Assembly: GCF_009811795.1 (NCBI RefSeq)
Contig: NZ_BLJE01000002.1
Coordinates: 930,001 to 994,000 of the forward strand
DNA from: Litoreibacter roseus
GTDB taxonomy: Bacteria > Pseudomonadota > Alphaproteobacteria > Rhodobacterales > Rhodobacteraceae
Length of the DNA: 64,000 bases
Direction of reading: 5' to 3'
The translations under genes were made by a program, and so were the position numbers. The notes under the pieces were generated by a model. It worked only from the letters and a program-made list of their open reading frames with translations, did no database searches and was not told the DNA's origin. This document shows, piece by piece, positions 48,169-57,181 of this stretch; position 1 is the stretch's first letter, and each line of letters starts with the position of its first letter.

Positions 48169-50411
48169 GCCTTACCCGTCAGCCAATTGATTACCGCAGG
48201 TCTCACGGATTGTTCACCGCTTTCGAATGCGGTTTTTATGACCGTTTTTGCCTCTTCGAGATCACAGCGCCTGAGCAGGCTTTTTACTGGTCCAATCGAG
48301 GCAGGCCGCATGGATAGGCTGCGTAGACCCATCGCCGCAAAACAAAGTGCTTCGACCGGACGGCCTGCATCCTCGCCACAAAACGACAGAGGCGTTTCTG
48401 TCATTGCGCAGCGGGATACGATCTGCTGCAGAAACGTGAGATAGCTGACGTTAAGGGTGTCGTAACGCTTGCGCACGCGCTCATTTTCCCGGTCCGCCGC
48501 GAAGAAAAACTGCTTCAGGTCGTTTCCGCCAATGGAGATGAAATCCGCCATCTCAAAAAACTGCCGCGGCGCAAAAGCAAGCGATGGCGTTTCCAACATG
48601 GCGCCGATTTCAACACTTTCGGGCAGAACGTGGCCCAGCTTATCCTCCCGCTCCAACTCATCCAGAAGATGCTGACGCGCTGCGCGAAACTCATCGAATT
48701 GGGCGACGAACGGAAACATGACGCTGAGCGGACGACCCTCGGCCCCCCGTATCAGCGCTTGTAACTGCATCCGCATCACTCCCTTTTTGTCGAGACCCAC
48801 ACGGATGGCGCGCCACCCGAGCGCGGGGTTCGGTTCCTCCGTCGCCTTCATGTAGGGAAGGACCTTGTCTGAGCCAATGTCGAGAGTGCGAAAGACCACT
48901 CGCTTGCCATGCGCGGCGTCCATGACGCTTTTATAGATGGAGGCAAGCTCTGATCTGCGCGGCACGCGGGAACGGGTCAGAAACTGCAGCTCGGTTCTAA
49001 AAAGGCCTACACCCTCCGCACCGGATCCCTCAAGAGAGGGCAGGTCTGCCATCAGACCAGCATTCATATGGAGCGAGAGGACAGAGCCACACCGGGTTTC
49101 GGCGGGCTTGTCGCGTATTGAGGCGTAGCGCTGCTGGGCCTGCGTTTGCATCGCGATCTTGTCGCGGAATGCGGTGGCGACGGCGTCCTCTGGCCTCAGA
49201 TGCACCACACCCTGATCGCCGTCGACCAGAATGTGGTCGCCATTCAAAGCCTCGGTCAAAATCCGTTTGGCGTTGATCACCAGCGGAATGGCCCAAGCCC
49301 GTGCCACGATAGCTGCATGGGAGCCGACAGACCCTTCTTCCAACACGATCCCGCGCAAGCGTTTGCCGTATTCCAAGAGCTCTCCGGGGCCGATATTGCG
49401 GGCTACCAGGATGGGGCGGTCTGGCATTTCCGCACCGGTGTCGGAGCCTTGACCGGTCAGCAGGCGCAGCAACCGGTTCGACAGATCATCGAGATCATAA
49501 AGCCGCTCGCGCAAATATGGGTCAGGTACCTGTTCCATTCGGGCACGGGTGGCGGATTGTTCTTTTTCAACGGCGGCTTCCGCAGACAGGCCGAGGCTGA
49601 TGTCTTCTTCCATCCGGCGCAGCCATGAGCGGGAGTTGGCAAACATCCGGTAGGCCTCCAAGACCTTCCGCTGCTCCTTGTCGGAGCTTTTGCCCATGCT
49701 GTTGAGCATCTCATCTACCGACCCCCTGAGGGTGCCGATCGCATCATGAAGCCGGGTAAGTTCGGCATGTGGATCGTCGGCGATGGGGTTTGTGACAACG
49801 ACGCGGGGTTCATGCAGATAGACATGACCTTCGGCCGCACCTTCCTGCGCGCTCCCGCCGCGGAAAAGCTCCTGCTGGGTATGGCGCGCGCCCATGGCTG
49901 CGCCTTCACCCAGAAACGCACCAAGCTCAGTCATTTCTGCCAAGACCATTGCGACGACTTCCAGCGCGTAAACCTCGTCGTCTGTGTATTTGCGAGAGTC
50001 CTTGGATTGAACCACCAGAACGCCCAGTGTTTCGCCGAGCCGTTGAATGGCGACGCCCAAGAACGAGCTGAAGATCTCCTCCCCCGTTTCCGGCATGTAC
50101 CGGAACCCCTGCGCCGAAGGGGCGTCCGGCGTGTTCACAGGGGTCGTTGTGCGCGCGACACGACCGACCAGACCCTCGCCCACGCGCATACGCGTCTGGT
50201 GAACCGCTTCCGGTTTCAGACCTTCCGTCGCACATAACTCAAGCGTTTCGGCGTCGCGGAACAGATAAATCGAGCAAACATCCGCCTGCATGGAATCCGC
50301 GATCAAGTGCGTGATGTTATTCAACCGCTCCTGACCGGCACGATCCTCGGCCAGTGTGTCTCGCAAACGGCCAAGCAGCTTGCGACTTTCGCTCTCTTTT
50401 CTTTCAGGCAA
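48165..50411 (-). CDS. ptsP: Phosphoenolpyruvate-protein phosphotransferase of the nitrogen PTS (EI-Ntr)
   Basis: A 748-residue enzyme I of the nitrogen-related PTS. An N-terminal GAF domain (about 17-160) is expected to sense glutamine or nitrogen status. A PEP-utilising linker follows, then the swivel domain with phospho-His365 (GSVGSHAAIVARAWAIP). The C-terminal PEP-binding barrel has GVGLFRTELQFL, FRTLDIGSDK and SFCGEDAGRP. It passes phosphate to NPr and EIIA-Ntr, whose genes are not here. The start is TTG 50411 after an AGGGGG site. It follows lysC by 21 bp, so the two are probably co-transcribed. Confidence 0.92.
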   Translation of the reverse strand: MPERKESESRKLLGRLRDTLAEDRAGQERLNNITHLIADSMQADVCSIYLFRDAETLELCATEGLKPEAVHQTRMRVGEGLVGRVARTTTPVNTPDAPSAQGFRYMPETGEEIFSSFLGVAIQRLGETLGVLVVQSKDSRKYTDDEVYALEVVAMVLAEMTELGAFLGEGAAMGARHTQQELFRGGSAQEGAAEGHVYLHEPRVVVTNPIADDPHAELTRLHDAIGTLRGSVDEMLNSMGKSSDKEQRKVLEAYRMFANSRSWLRRMEEDISLGLSAEAAVEKEQSATRARMEQVPDPYLRERLYDLDDLSNRLLRLLTGQGSDTGAEMPDRPILVARNIGPGELLEYGKRLRGIVLEEGSVGSHAAIVARAWAIPLVINAKRILTEALNGDHILVDGDQGVVHLRPEDAVATAFRDKIAMQTQAQQRYASIRDKPAETRCGSVLSLHMNAGLMADLPSLEGSGAEGVGLFRTELQFLTRSRVPRRSELASIYKSVMDAAHGKRVVFRTLDIGSDKVLPYMKATEEPNPALGWRAIRVGLDKKGVMRMQLQALIRGAEGRPLSVMFPFVAQFDEFRAARQHLLDELEREDKLGHVLPESVEIGAMLETPSLAFAPRQFFEMADFISIGGNDLKQFFFAADRENERVRKRYDTLNVSYLTFLQQIVSRCAMTETPLSFCGEDAGRPVEALCFAAMGLRSLSMRPASIGPVKSLLRRCDLEEAKTVIKTAFESGEQSVRPAVINWLTGKA

Positions 50412-50432
50412 TGGTCGCCCCCTTGACGATGC

Positions 50433-51671
50433 CTAGGCTGCTTTTTCCAGACCAAATGCATCATGAAGTGCTTGGACCGCCAGTTCCATGTATTTTCGAT
50501 CAATCAGCACAGAGATTTTGATCTCGGAGGTCGTGATCACCTTTATGTTCACGCCTTCGTTTTTCAAAGCGTTGAACATTTGAGCAGCGACACCAGCGTG
50601 GCTGCGCATTCCGATGCCGACGACGGACACCTTGGCAACATCTGTATCCGCAACCAGTTCGTGATAATTGATCTCGCCGGATGTCTTGGCGTCTTCCATC
50701 GCTTTTTGTGCCCGGGTCACCTGATCGGTGGGGCACGAGAAGGTCATATCGGTTCGCCCATCCTCAGAGATGTTCTGCACGATCATATCGACATTCACAC
50801 CGGCTTCGCTGAGTGGACCGAAGATTGCTGCGGCAATACCCGGACGGTCGGCTACCGAGATCAATGTCATTTTTGCTTCATCACGGCTATAGGCGACGCC
50901 TGCGACTACATTGCTTTCCACGATATCCTCCTCGGCACAAACCAGTGTGCCCGCATTGTCATCCATTTCCTCGAAGCTCGAAAGAACCCTCAGCTTCACG
51001 CCATACCGCATCGCCAGTTCGACCGATCGGGTTTGCAGCACCTTCGCCCCGAGAGATGCCAGTTCCAGCATTTCTTCAAAAGCGATACGGTCCAGCTTGC
51101 GCGCTTTGTCCGAGATGCGTGGATCGGTTGTGTAAACCCCATCCACATCCGTGTAGATATCGCACCGCTCTGCGTCGAAGGCCGCGGCGAACGCGACAGC
51201 CGTGGTATCTGAGCCACCGCGACCCAATGTTGTGATCCGGCCCTCGGGGCTGATGCCCTGAAAGCCAGCAACGACCGCAACTTTCATGCCTTCCGCAAAC
51301 TTCGCGTCGAGATTATCCGTCGGGATCTCCTCGATCCGGGCGGAACTGTGGGCGGACGTCGTTTTAAGAGGTACCTGCCAGCCTTGCCAACTGCGCGCCG
51401 GCACGTCCATTTCCTGTAAGGTCAGGGCCATCAGGCCCGCAGTTACATTTTCCCCGGAAGACACGACAGCATCGTATTCCCGCGCATCAAACATAGGCGA
51501 GGTTTCGTTGACCCAGCCGACCAGTTCATTCGTTTTGCCCGACATCGCTGATACGATTACAATGACTTCGTAACCCTTCGCCACCTCGACGCCCACGCGC
51601 TTAGCTGCGCGACGGATACGGTCAAGATTGGCGACGGACGTTCCGCCGAATTTCATTACAAGTCGTGGCAT
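50433..51671 (-). CDS. lysC: Aspartate kinase
   Basis: A 412-residue aspartokinase, the first step towards lysine, threonine and methionine. The kinase domain begins VMKFGGTSVANLDRIRRAA. It has SSGENVTAGLMAL, GRGGSDTTAVAFAAA and YTDVDGVYTTDPRI. Two C-terminal ACT domains (about 265-405, VADRPGIAAAIFGPLSEAGV and VGIGMRSHAGVAAQMF) would bind the allosteric amino acid. ATG 51671 is family-normal. A small GC hairpin (51691-51706) lies in the short leader. It is followed by ptsP. Confidence 0.95.
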   Translation of the reverse strand: MPRLVMKFGGTSVANLDRIRRAAKRVGVEVAKGYEVIVIVSAMSGKTNELVGWVNETSPMFDAREYDAVVSSGENVTAGLMALTLQEMDVPARSWQGWQVPLKTTSAHSSARIEEIPTDNLDAKFAEGMKVAVVAGFQGISPEGRITTLGRGGSDTTAVAFAAAFDAERCDIYTDVDGVYTTDPRISDKARKLDRIAFEEMLELASLGAKVLQTRSVELAMRYGVKLRVLSSFEEMDDNAGTLVCAEEDIVESNVVAGVAYSRDEAKMTLISVADRPGIAAAIFGPLSEAGVNVDMIVQNISEDGRTDMTFSCPTDQVTRAQKAMEDAKTSGEINYHELVADTDVAKVSVVGIGMRSHAGVAAQMFNALKNEGVNIKVITTSEIKISVLIDRKYMELAVQALHDAFGLEKAA

Positions 51672-51761
51672 GATGTCGAACACCCCAAACGGGGCAAAGA
51701 CGCCCCTCAAGAAACCGTCTGCTTCCTAAGGGGGTGCTCTAGAAAGGGCAAGTCTGGGTTG

Positions 51762-52418
51762 TCAGTATGGGTGCTGGTGGCCGTCCCATGTCTCAAACAC
51801 GCCGGTGCTTTCCAGACTGAGGGCGTGAAACCGCTTGATCAAACCTGCTGCGGAGTCCTCTGGCGTGATCTGCGCGGCGCTGCCCCCCATATCGGTTTGC
51901 ACCCAGCCGGGGTGATAGATCCCGACAGCAATCCCAAGATCCTTCAGGTCCGCGGCCAGGTTTCGTCCAAGATTAAGCGCGGCGGCCTTAGAAGACCGGT
52001 AGATGTAGGACCCGCCCGGTGCGCGTTCACTAGACGCCATTTGGGAGGAAATGATCGCGATTTTTGGCTGCTCTGACATTTGCAACTGAGGCAGCATATT
52101 TTGGACCGTCAGGAACACCCCGGTGACATTCGTTGCAAACATCCTCGCCCACATTTCTGCAGGGTAGCCGTCTGCGAGGTTTTCGTGCTTGTCGTCATAG
52201 ATACCAGCATTGCAGACCAACAGATCAACCGCCTTGCCGTCCAGCGACGTACATAAATCACGGGTAGACGTCGGATCACTTACGTCCAACTGCAACCAGC
52301 CTGAGCCGTCCGGTTCGGTGCCTCGGTAGGTTCCTGTGACGTCGGTACCCTCCTGCTTGTAGGCGTCAAACATCGCGCGCCCGATCCCGCGGGTGGCACC
52401 TGTGATCAGGACATGCAT
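51762..52418 (-). CDS. Short-chain dehydrogenase/reductase
   Basis: A 218-residue classical-type SDR. The cofactor motif is VLITGATRGIGRAM, NAG appears in LLVCNAGIYDD, and the catalytic Ser/Tyr/Lys set is in AIISSQMAS and YIYRSSKAAA. YHPGWVQTDMGG follows the active site. It resembles small CsgA/SniffER-like reductases. The substrate is unknown. GAGGAG precedes the ATG, and the DUF1178 stop lies 11 bp upstream. A 90-bp gap follows before lysC. Confidence 0.85.
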   Translation of the reverse strand: MHVLITGATRGIGRAMFDAYKQEGTDVTGTYRGTEPDGSGWLQLDVSDPTSTRDLCTSLDGKAVDLLVCNAGIYDDKHENLADGYPAEMWARMFATNVTGVFLTVQNMLPQLQMSEQPKIAIISSQMASSERAPGGSYIYRSSKAAALNLGRNLAADLKDLGIAVGIYHPGWVQTDMGGSAAQITPEDSAAGLIKRFHALSLESTGVFETWDGHQHPY

Positions 52419-52429
52419 CTCAGTTCTCC

Positions 52430-52873
52430 TCAGTTGGTTTTCCTGCCAGGGGCGAAGGGCAACGGCACCACGGGTATTCCATCTTCAAGAAGCGCGCGCG
52501 CTTCGTCTGGCTTTGCTTCTCCATAGATGGCGCGTTCCGGCTTTTCGCCAAGGTGCATTTCGCGCGCTTCCTTGGCGAAATTCTTGCCCACGTCCTCAGC
52601 CGTCTCGGTGATCTTCTGTCGCAAGTCACGCAACGCCTGTTCAGCAGGAGAGCTTGGTTGCGACAAAGGCCGCTCAGTTTGCTCTGGCTTTTTTTGAGCT
52701 GTTGGAGCAGAGGTCGAGATCCGAGGTGCCATGATCGACTTGCGCACATCGGTGTTGCTGCACACAGCGCATTCGACCATTCCGCCGGACAGAAGGCGAT
52801 CAAATGCGGCGGCAGACTGAAACCAGCTTTCGAAGCTGTGACCGTCAGCGCAGGTCAATGCATAGCGGATCAT
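52430..52873 (-). CDS. DUF1178 family protein
   Basis: A 147-residue protein recognised as DUF1178. The N-terminus MIRYALTCADGHSFESWFQS and the VECAVCSNTDVRKS segment give three cysteines in a zinc-ribbon-like arrangement (C8, then CxxC). A Pro/Gln-rich linker and a conserved helical tail (EAREMHLGEKPERAIYGEA) follow. Function is unknown. It lies between the NUDIX gene and the SDR gene on the same strand, 11 bp from the latter. Confidence 0.82.
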   Translation of the reverse strand: MIRYALTCADGHSFESWFQSAAAFDRLLSGGMVECAVCSNTDVRKSIMAPRISTSAPTAQKKPEQTERPLSQPSSPAEQALRDLRQKITETAEDVGKNFAKEAREMHLGEKPERAIYGEAKPDEARALLEDGIPVVPLPFAPGRKTN

Positions 52874-52950
52874 ACGGCATTCTCTTGGACAATCGGCAAT
52901 TGCGCAGAAATAGGTATATCCCGCCCCATTGCAAGCCGGTGGACGTCAGG

Positions 52951-53427
52951 TCAGAGACCCAGATAAGTCGGGTCGAAATTTTTTAGGATCTTCTTCAACT
53001 CCGGCTCCCGCACCCGCGCGGCCGCCTTTTTGAGACTGAACCATTTGCGCTTGCGCTGCTTTTCTTCCGGATAGGTCGAAAGCAGCCTTTTCACACGGAC
53101 AGGAAAGACAGAAACGACGCAGGGCAGGTCATCTTCGCTCTCCATAATCTTGGTGTAGGAATACAAACCGATGCAGACATCAAAGGATTTGCCGTCGACG
53201 CCGCCTTCCTCATGCGCCTCTGTCAATGCTGCGGCGGCAGGGGTCTCACCCGGCATCGGCCAACCCTTCGGGATGATCCAGCGGCCCGAAGCGCGGCTTG
53301 TCACCAGAAGAACCTGTGTCTCTGAATTATGCACGCGATAACACAACGCGCCAAACTGCGTGCGCAGTCCGCGTTTCTGAAAATTATCCATGCGCAAAGG
53401 CGGCTGCTTAAGCCTGATCAAAGACAC
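52951..53427 (-). CDS. NUDIX hydrolase (diphosphoinositol-polyphosphate type)
   Basis: A 158-residue NUDIX protein of the DIPP-like branch. The core starts TQFGALCYRVHN, has GRWIIPKGWPMPGE, and a Nudix box GETPAAAALTEAHEEGGV. The usual Arg of the REUxEE is Thr here, while the metal-binding Glu residues are kept. GTG 53427 has GGAG 5 nt upstream and gives a normal N-terminus. TTG 53439 and ATG 53391 are alternatives. It probably hydrolyses a nucleoside or inositol diphosphate-type substrate. It heads the run leading to DUF1178, SDR, lysC and ptsP. Confidence 0.82.
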   Translation of the reverse strand: MSLIRLKQPPLRMDNFQKRGLRTQFGALCYRVHNSETQVLLVTSRASGRWIIPKGWPMPGETPAAAALTEAHEEGGVDGKSFDVCIGLYSYTKIMESEDDLPCVVSVFPVRVKRLLSTYPEEKQRKRKWFSLKKAAARVREPELKKILKNFDPTYLGL

Positions 53428-53461
53428 TCTCTGCTCCAACTGATCAATCTTACTTTTGTTT

Positions 53462-53501
53462 TTGGACCTTTATATACGGTTAAAATATAGGCTAAGGTCA
53501 A
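53462..53501. promoter_or_regulatory. A/T-rich overlapping divergent promoter region
   Basis: On the plus strand TTGGAC (53462-53467) and TATAGG (53486-53491) are 18 bp apart, facing the histone-deacetylase-like gene. On the minus strand TTGACC (53501-53496) and TATATA (53476-53471) are 19 bp apart, facing the NUDIX gene. The segment is much richer in A and T than its surroundings. The spacers are on the long side, so the exact elements are uncertain. Confidence 0.4.
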
Positions 53502-53572
53502 GTTTTCCAACAAATGATTGAAGACCGAGCAAGCTTGGTGTGGCTTTCTCGCGCCCTATATCGAACCAAGTT

Positions 53573-54706
53573 ATGCAGTCTGCCCGCTTCATTGGATCAG
53601 AAATTTACAGGACGTCTACGTATGGTCCCTGGCATCCGCTGCGCGTTCCGCGGGTCTCTACGGTCATGGATCTGTCCCGGGCTTTGGGATGGCTTCCGCA
53701 GGATGTCTACCTGAATTCGCCCCGTGCAAAGCCTGCGGCGCTGCATGTCTGGCACACGCCCGAATATATCGCGGCCCTTCAAAAGGCCGAAGCCACGCGA
53801 TCGGTGAGCCAACCGGATCGCGAGACGTTTCATATCGGCACGCCAGCCAATCCGGTGTTCCCCGAAATGTACCGCCGCCCTGCGACGGCTGCTGGTGGAT
53901 CGCTTCTGGCGGGTGAGCTGTTGCGGGATGGCGGAGTGATTTATAACCCCGCTGGTGGAACGCATCACGGTATGCCCGGTCACGCAGGCGGGTTCTGCTA
54001 TCTCAATGATCCCGTCCTCGCGATGCTGTCCCTGCGTCGCAATGGAGTCACCCGGATCGCGTATGTGGATATCGACGCACATCATCCGGATGGCGTTGCG
54101 CGTGGGTTTCATGGGGACCCGGATTGCCTCATGATTTCAGTCCACGAAGATGGTCTATGGCCGCGGACGGGGGCGCTTGAAGATCGTGCTGGTGGATCTG
54201 CGATAAACCTTCCGGTGCCGCAAGGACTGAACGACGACGAAATGGCCTACATCCGCGATGCTCTTATCTTGCCGCAAGTCGATCGGTTCAAGCCCGATGC
54301 GATAGTGCTTCAATGCGGCGCCGACGCCGTTGAAGAGGATCCGCAATCCCATTTAAGCCTGTCCAACCAAGCACACTGGTCCATTGTGAGGGCGTTGATG
54401 GGTATGGCGCCACGCTATCTGGTTCTGGGCGGCGGCGGATACAATCCATGGTCCGTCGGGCGCCTTTGGACTGGTGTTTGGGGCATCTTGAGCGGCCAGA
54501 CGATCCCAACGCATCTACCCCCCGAGGCGGAACAAGTGCTTCGCGCATTGACCTTCGATGGCAATCGGAGGGGAAAGAATCCGTCTGCACACTGGTTCAC
54601 GACACTCGCGGACAGACCCAGAAACGGTGCAATCCGGGACGTTGTTCGCCAGAGGGTCAGTGTTTTAACAGGACAGACCACCGCGCGAAGAGTTTTCGCG
54701 AAATAG
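53573..54706 (+). CDS. Histone deacetylase-like amidohydrolase (AcuC type)
   Basis: A 377-residue zinc amidohydrolase of the arginase/deacetylase fold. The catalytic set is complete: GGTHHGMPGHAGGFCYLND (His pair), YVDIDAHHPDG (Asp and His zinc ligands), LQCGADAVEEDP (third Asp), and LGGGGYN with the catalytic Tyr. Bacterial members deacylate acetyl-lysine, acetylpolyamines or acetoin-pathway proteins. ATG 53573 leaves six residues before FIGSEIYR, as in relatives; GTG 53540 is an alternative. It is convergent with the dehydratase gene 5 bp away. Confidence 0.88.
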   Translation: MQSARFIGSEIYRTSTYGPWHPLRVPRVSTVMDLSRALGWLPQDVYLNSPRAKPAALHVWHTPEYIAALQKAEATRSVSQPDRETFHIGTPANPVFPEMYRRPATAAGGSLLAGELLRDGGVIYNPAGGTHHGMPGHAGGFCYLNDPVLAMLSLRRNGVTRIAYVDIDAHHPDGVARGFHGDPDCLMISVHEDGLWPRTGALEDRAGGSAINLPVPQGLNDDEMAYIRDALILPQVDRFKPDAIVLQCGADAVEEDPQSHLSLSNQAHWSIVRALMGMAPRYLVLGGGGYNPWSVGRLWTGVWGILSGQTIPTHLPPEAEQVLRALTFDGNRRGKNPSAHWFTTLADRPRNGAIRDVVRQRVSVLTGQTTARRVFAK

Positions 54707-54711
54707 CCGCG

Positions 54712-55686
54712 CTACGGCTTGGGCGTTTCGCCTGCCATTACTTTCAGAAACCAGTCGGTGTCGATGTTCCCACCACACAGAATGACGCCGACATCTTTAC
54801 CAGCCATCTGATCCTTTTCCTGCAGCAGCGCAGCCAGCGGGGCTGCCCCGGCCCCTTCGGCAAGGTTGTGAGTGCAGTGGTAATAGGCGCGAATGGCCTC
54901 GGCAATCTCGTCGTCTGAAACGGTAACAATTCGCTCTGCGCCTTTCGAATAGATATCGAAAGCGTCTTTGACTGGGACCCTGACCGCCATGCCGTCAGCG
55001 AAGGTTGTCGCGCTGTCTGTCTCCACAAGGCGGCCCGCGTCGACGGAAAGTTTTGCGGTCTGGGCATTTTCGGACACCACGCCAACCACCTTGGTTTTTA
55101 AACCCAGGGCATCACGGGCCAGAATGGTGCCGCAAATCCCTGAGCCACACCCGATGGGCACGTAGACCGTATCCAGATCGGGTTTCGCGCTGAACAACTC
55201 ATAGGCGTAGGTTGCCACACCGCGAACAAGTTCAGGGTGGAACGGCGGCACAACCTGTAACCCTTCGGCCTCGGCGACACGAAACGCCTCTTCGCGCGAC
55301 GTATCAAAGTCATCGCCGAACTCGACCAGCTCTGCGCCAAACGCTTTCATGGCGGCATTCTTTTCCACCGAGTTACCCTTCGGCACGTAGACCAAAGCCC
55401 GAAGACCGACGGCTGTGGCAGCCCGCGCTTGGCTTTGCCCGTGATTTCCACGGGTCGCTGTGCAAATGCCCGGTACATCCGGATGCGTCTGCTTTAACCA
55501 GTCAATAAACGTGATCCCGCCTCGTACTTTGAAAGCACCGGTGGGGCCGTGATTTTCATGTTTGACCCAGACCTGCGTACCTGCCCGCTCGTTTAGCAAC
55601 GGCCACGTATACTGCGGCGTAGGGTGCATATGGCGATGTACCAGCGCAGCGGCGGCTTCAAGATCGGATTTGGTAAGGACCGTCAT
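54712..55686 (-). CDS. Threonine/serine dehydratase-like PLP enzyme
   Basis: A 324-residue fold type II PLP enzyme. VKHENHGPTGAFKVRGG holds the Schiff-base lysine, TRGNHGQSQARAA is the substrate loop, and PIGCGSGICG binds the cofactor phosphate. ILCGGNIDTDWF closes the active site. It has no ACT domain, so it is catabolic-type or related to hydroxyectoine EutB and threo-3-hydroxyaspartate dehydratases. The exact substrate is unclear. The start ATG 55686 is 85 bp from the divergent modA ATG. Confidence 0.82.
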   Translation of the reverse strand: MTVLTKSDLEAAAALVHRHMHPTPQYTWPLLNERAGTQVWVKHENHGPTGAFKVRGGITFIDWLKQTHPDVPGICTATRGNHGQSQARAATAVGLRALVYVPKGNSVEKNAAMKAFGAELVEFGDDFDTSREEAFRVAEAEGLQVVPPFHPELVRGVATYAYELFSAKPDLDTVYVPIGCGSGICGTILARDALGLKTKVVGVVSENAQTAKLSVDAGRLVETDSATTFADGMAVRVPVKDAFDIYSKGAERIVTVSDDEIAEAIRAYYHCTHNLAEGAGAAPLAALLQEKDQMAGKDVGVILCGGNIDTDWFLKVMAGETPKP

Positions 55687-55771
55687 GGCGTGTACGTTAT
55701 CCAGACCGCGCGAACTGTCCAGCAGACTTTTGCCCTTGCGCGCCCTTTGCGGTCCGCCACTATAGTCCGGC

Positions 55772-56488
55772 ATGAACCTTTCGAGACGGCATATTCTGGC
55801 CCTAGGCGGGGCTGCGCTCGCCACACCGCTGTTCGGGGCAGACGGTGCGCTTGTGTTTGCCGCCGCCAGTATGAAAGGCGCACTCGATGATGTGACCGCG
55901 CGGCTTTCGCTGCCGGTTCGGATTTCTTACGGCGGCAGCGGCGTTCTGGCCCGCCAGATCATGCTGGGCGCGCCGGCTGACCTTTATGTTTCTGCACATC
56001 CCCAATGGATGGATGAAGTGACCAAGGCGGGATTTGCCCGACCTGAAACGACCATCGATTTATTGTCCAATAGTTTGGTGATCATTGGGCCCAAAGGTGC
56101 TGCGCCGGTCAGCTTGGAGAATATGCCATCTGAGGGTCGGATCGCTATGGGCTATGTCGATGCAGTCCCTGCGGGTCAGTACGGAAAGGCTGCGCTGCAG
56201 GCTTTGGGCCTATGGGAAAAACTCGAGGCGCAGGTGGTTCAAACGGAAAATGTCCGTGCCGCGATGGCGCTGGTTGCTCGGGGTGAGTTGCCTCGCGCCA
56301 TAGTCTATCACACGGATGCGCTGGCCGAGGAGCGGGTCGACGTAATCGCGCGGTTCGATCCCGCGAGCCATCCCGCCATCCGCTACCAACTTGCCCGCCT
56401 TACGGATGCAGGACGGACGGCCTACGATGCGCTCCGCAGTCAGTCTGCGTTGGACATCTTTCGCCAGCACGGGTTCGAGGTCGCCTAG
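55772..56488 (+). CDS. modA: Molybdate ABC transporter substrate-binding protein
   Basis: A 238-residue periplasmic binding protein. The N-terminus MNLSRRHILALGGAALATP has twin arginines before a hydrophobic stretch, suggesting Tat export. The mature part has FAAASMKGALDDV, YGGSGVLARQI and GAPADLYVSAHPQWMD, the ModA oxyanion-binding segments. GYVDAVPAGQYGKAALQA follows. It is a little shorter than E. coli ModA. modB follows with no gap. I saw no ModE-type box in the short upstream space. Confidence 0.9.
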   Translation: MNLSRRHILALGGAALATPLFGADGALVFAAASMKGALDDVTARLSLPVRISYGGSGVLARQIMLGAPADLYVSAHPQWMDEVTKAGFARPETTIDLLSNSLVIIGPKGAAPVSLENMPSEGRIAMGYVDAVPAGQYGKAALQALGLWEKLEAQVVQTENVRAAMALVARGELPRAIVYHTDALAEERVDVIARFDPASHPAIRYQLARLTDAGRTAYDALRSQSALDIFRQHGFEVA

Positions 56489-57181
56489 GTGTTTGGCCTC
56501 GGGGATCAGGAATGGGCGGCAGTAAGTCTTTCTTTGCAGGTTGCGTTCTGGGCCGTGCTCGTAAGCCTGCCTCTGGCGATCTGGGTGGCGCACCTGCTGT
56601 CGCGGGGGGACTTCCGCGGCAAACAACTCTTGAATGCCGTCGTTCATCTGCCCCTTATCCTACCGCCGGTCGTAACAGGTTATCTGCTGCTTTTGACCTT
56701 CGGAACACAAGGCGCGGTTGGCGCGATTTTGGCGCAGTTCGGGATCGTCTTTGCCTTTCGCTGGACGGGGGCGGTTCTGGCCGCAGCTGTCATGGCGTTT
56801 CCGTTGATTGTTCGCGCAATTCGCCTTGGAATTGAAAGCGTCGATCCAAAGCTGGAAGAGGCGGCAATCACTCTTGGTGCCTCACGCTGGCGGGTCTTCA
56901 CGACGGTGACGCTGCCGATGTGTGTCCCGGCGATTCTAGCCGGCACGGTTCTGGGATTTGCGAAGGCGATGGGGGAGTTTGGGGCGACGATCACCTTCGT
57001 GGCCGCGATCCCCGGAGAGACGCAAACCGTGCCATCTGCCATCTACGCATTTTTGCAGGTGCCCGGCGCTGAGGCGTCTGCCATCCGCCTCACGATCATC
57101 GCCATCGTCATTGCTGTGGCTGCTTTGCTTCTATCGGAATTGATGGCGCGCCGTGTGACACAGCGACGGGTGGCTCCGTGA
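56489..57181 (+). CDS. modB: Molybdate ABC transporter permease
   Basis: A 230-residue permease with about five to six membrane helices. AWAVLVSLPLAIW-like and LLNAVVHLPLILPPVVTGYL sequences are typical of ModB. The EAA loop reads EEAAITLGASRWRVFTTVTLP and contacts ModC. It begins at GTG 56489, directly after the modA stop, and overlaps modC by 4 bp (GTGA). Confidence 0.93.
   Translation: MFGLGDQEWAAVSLSLQVAFWAVLVSLPLAIWVAHLLSRGDFRGKQLLNAVVHLPLILPPVVTGYLLLLTFGTQGAVGAILAQFGIVFAFRWTGAVLAAAVMAFPLIVRAIRLGIESVDPKLEEAAITLGASRWRVFTTVTLPMCVPAILAGTVLGFAKAMGEFGATITFVAAIPGETQTVPSAIYAFLQVPGAEASAIRLTIIAIVIAVAALLLSELMARRVTQRRVAP

Noticed and set aside
51672-51761. Lysine riboswitch before lysC
   Set aside because: The leader is only 90 bp and holds one small GC hairpin. 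A lysine riboswitch needs about 180 nt with a five-way junction.
55687-55771. ModE-type operator before modA
   Set aside because: A lone CGTTAT occurs near 55695 but no inverted partner is present.
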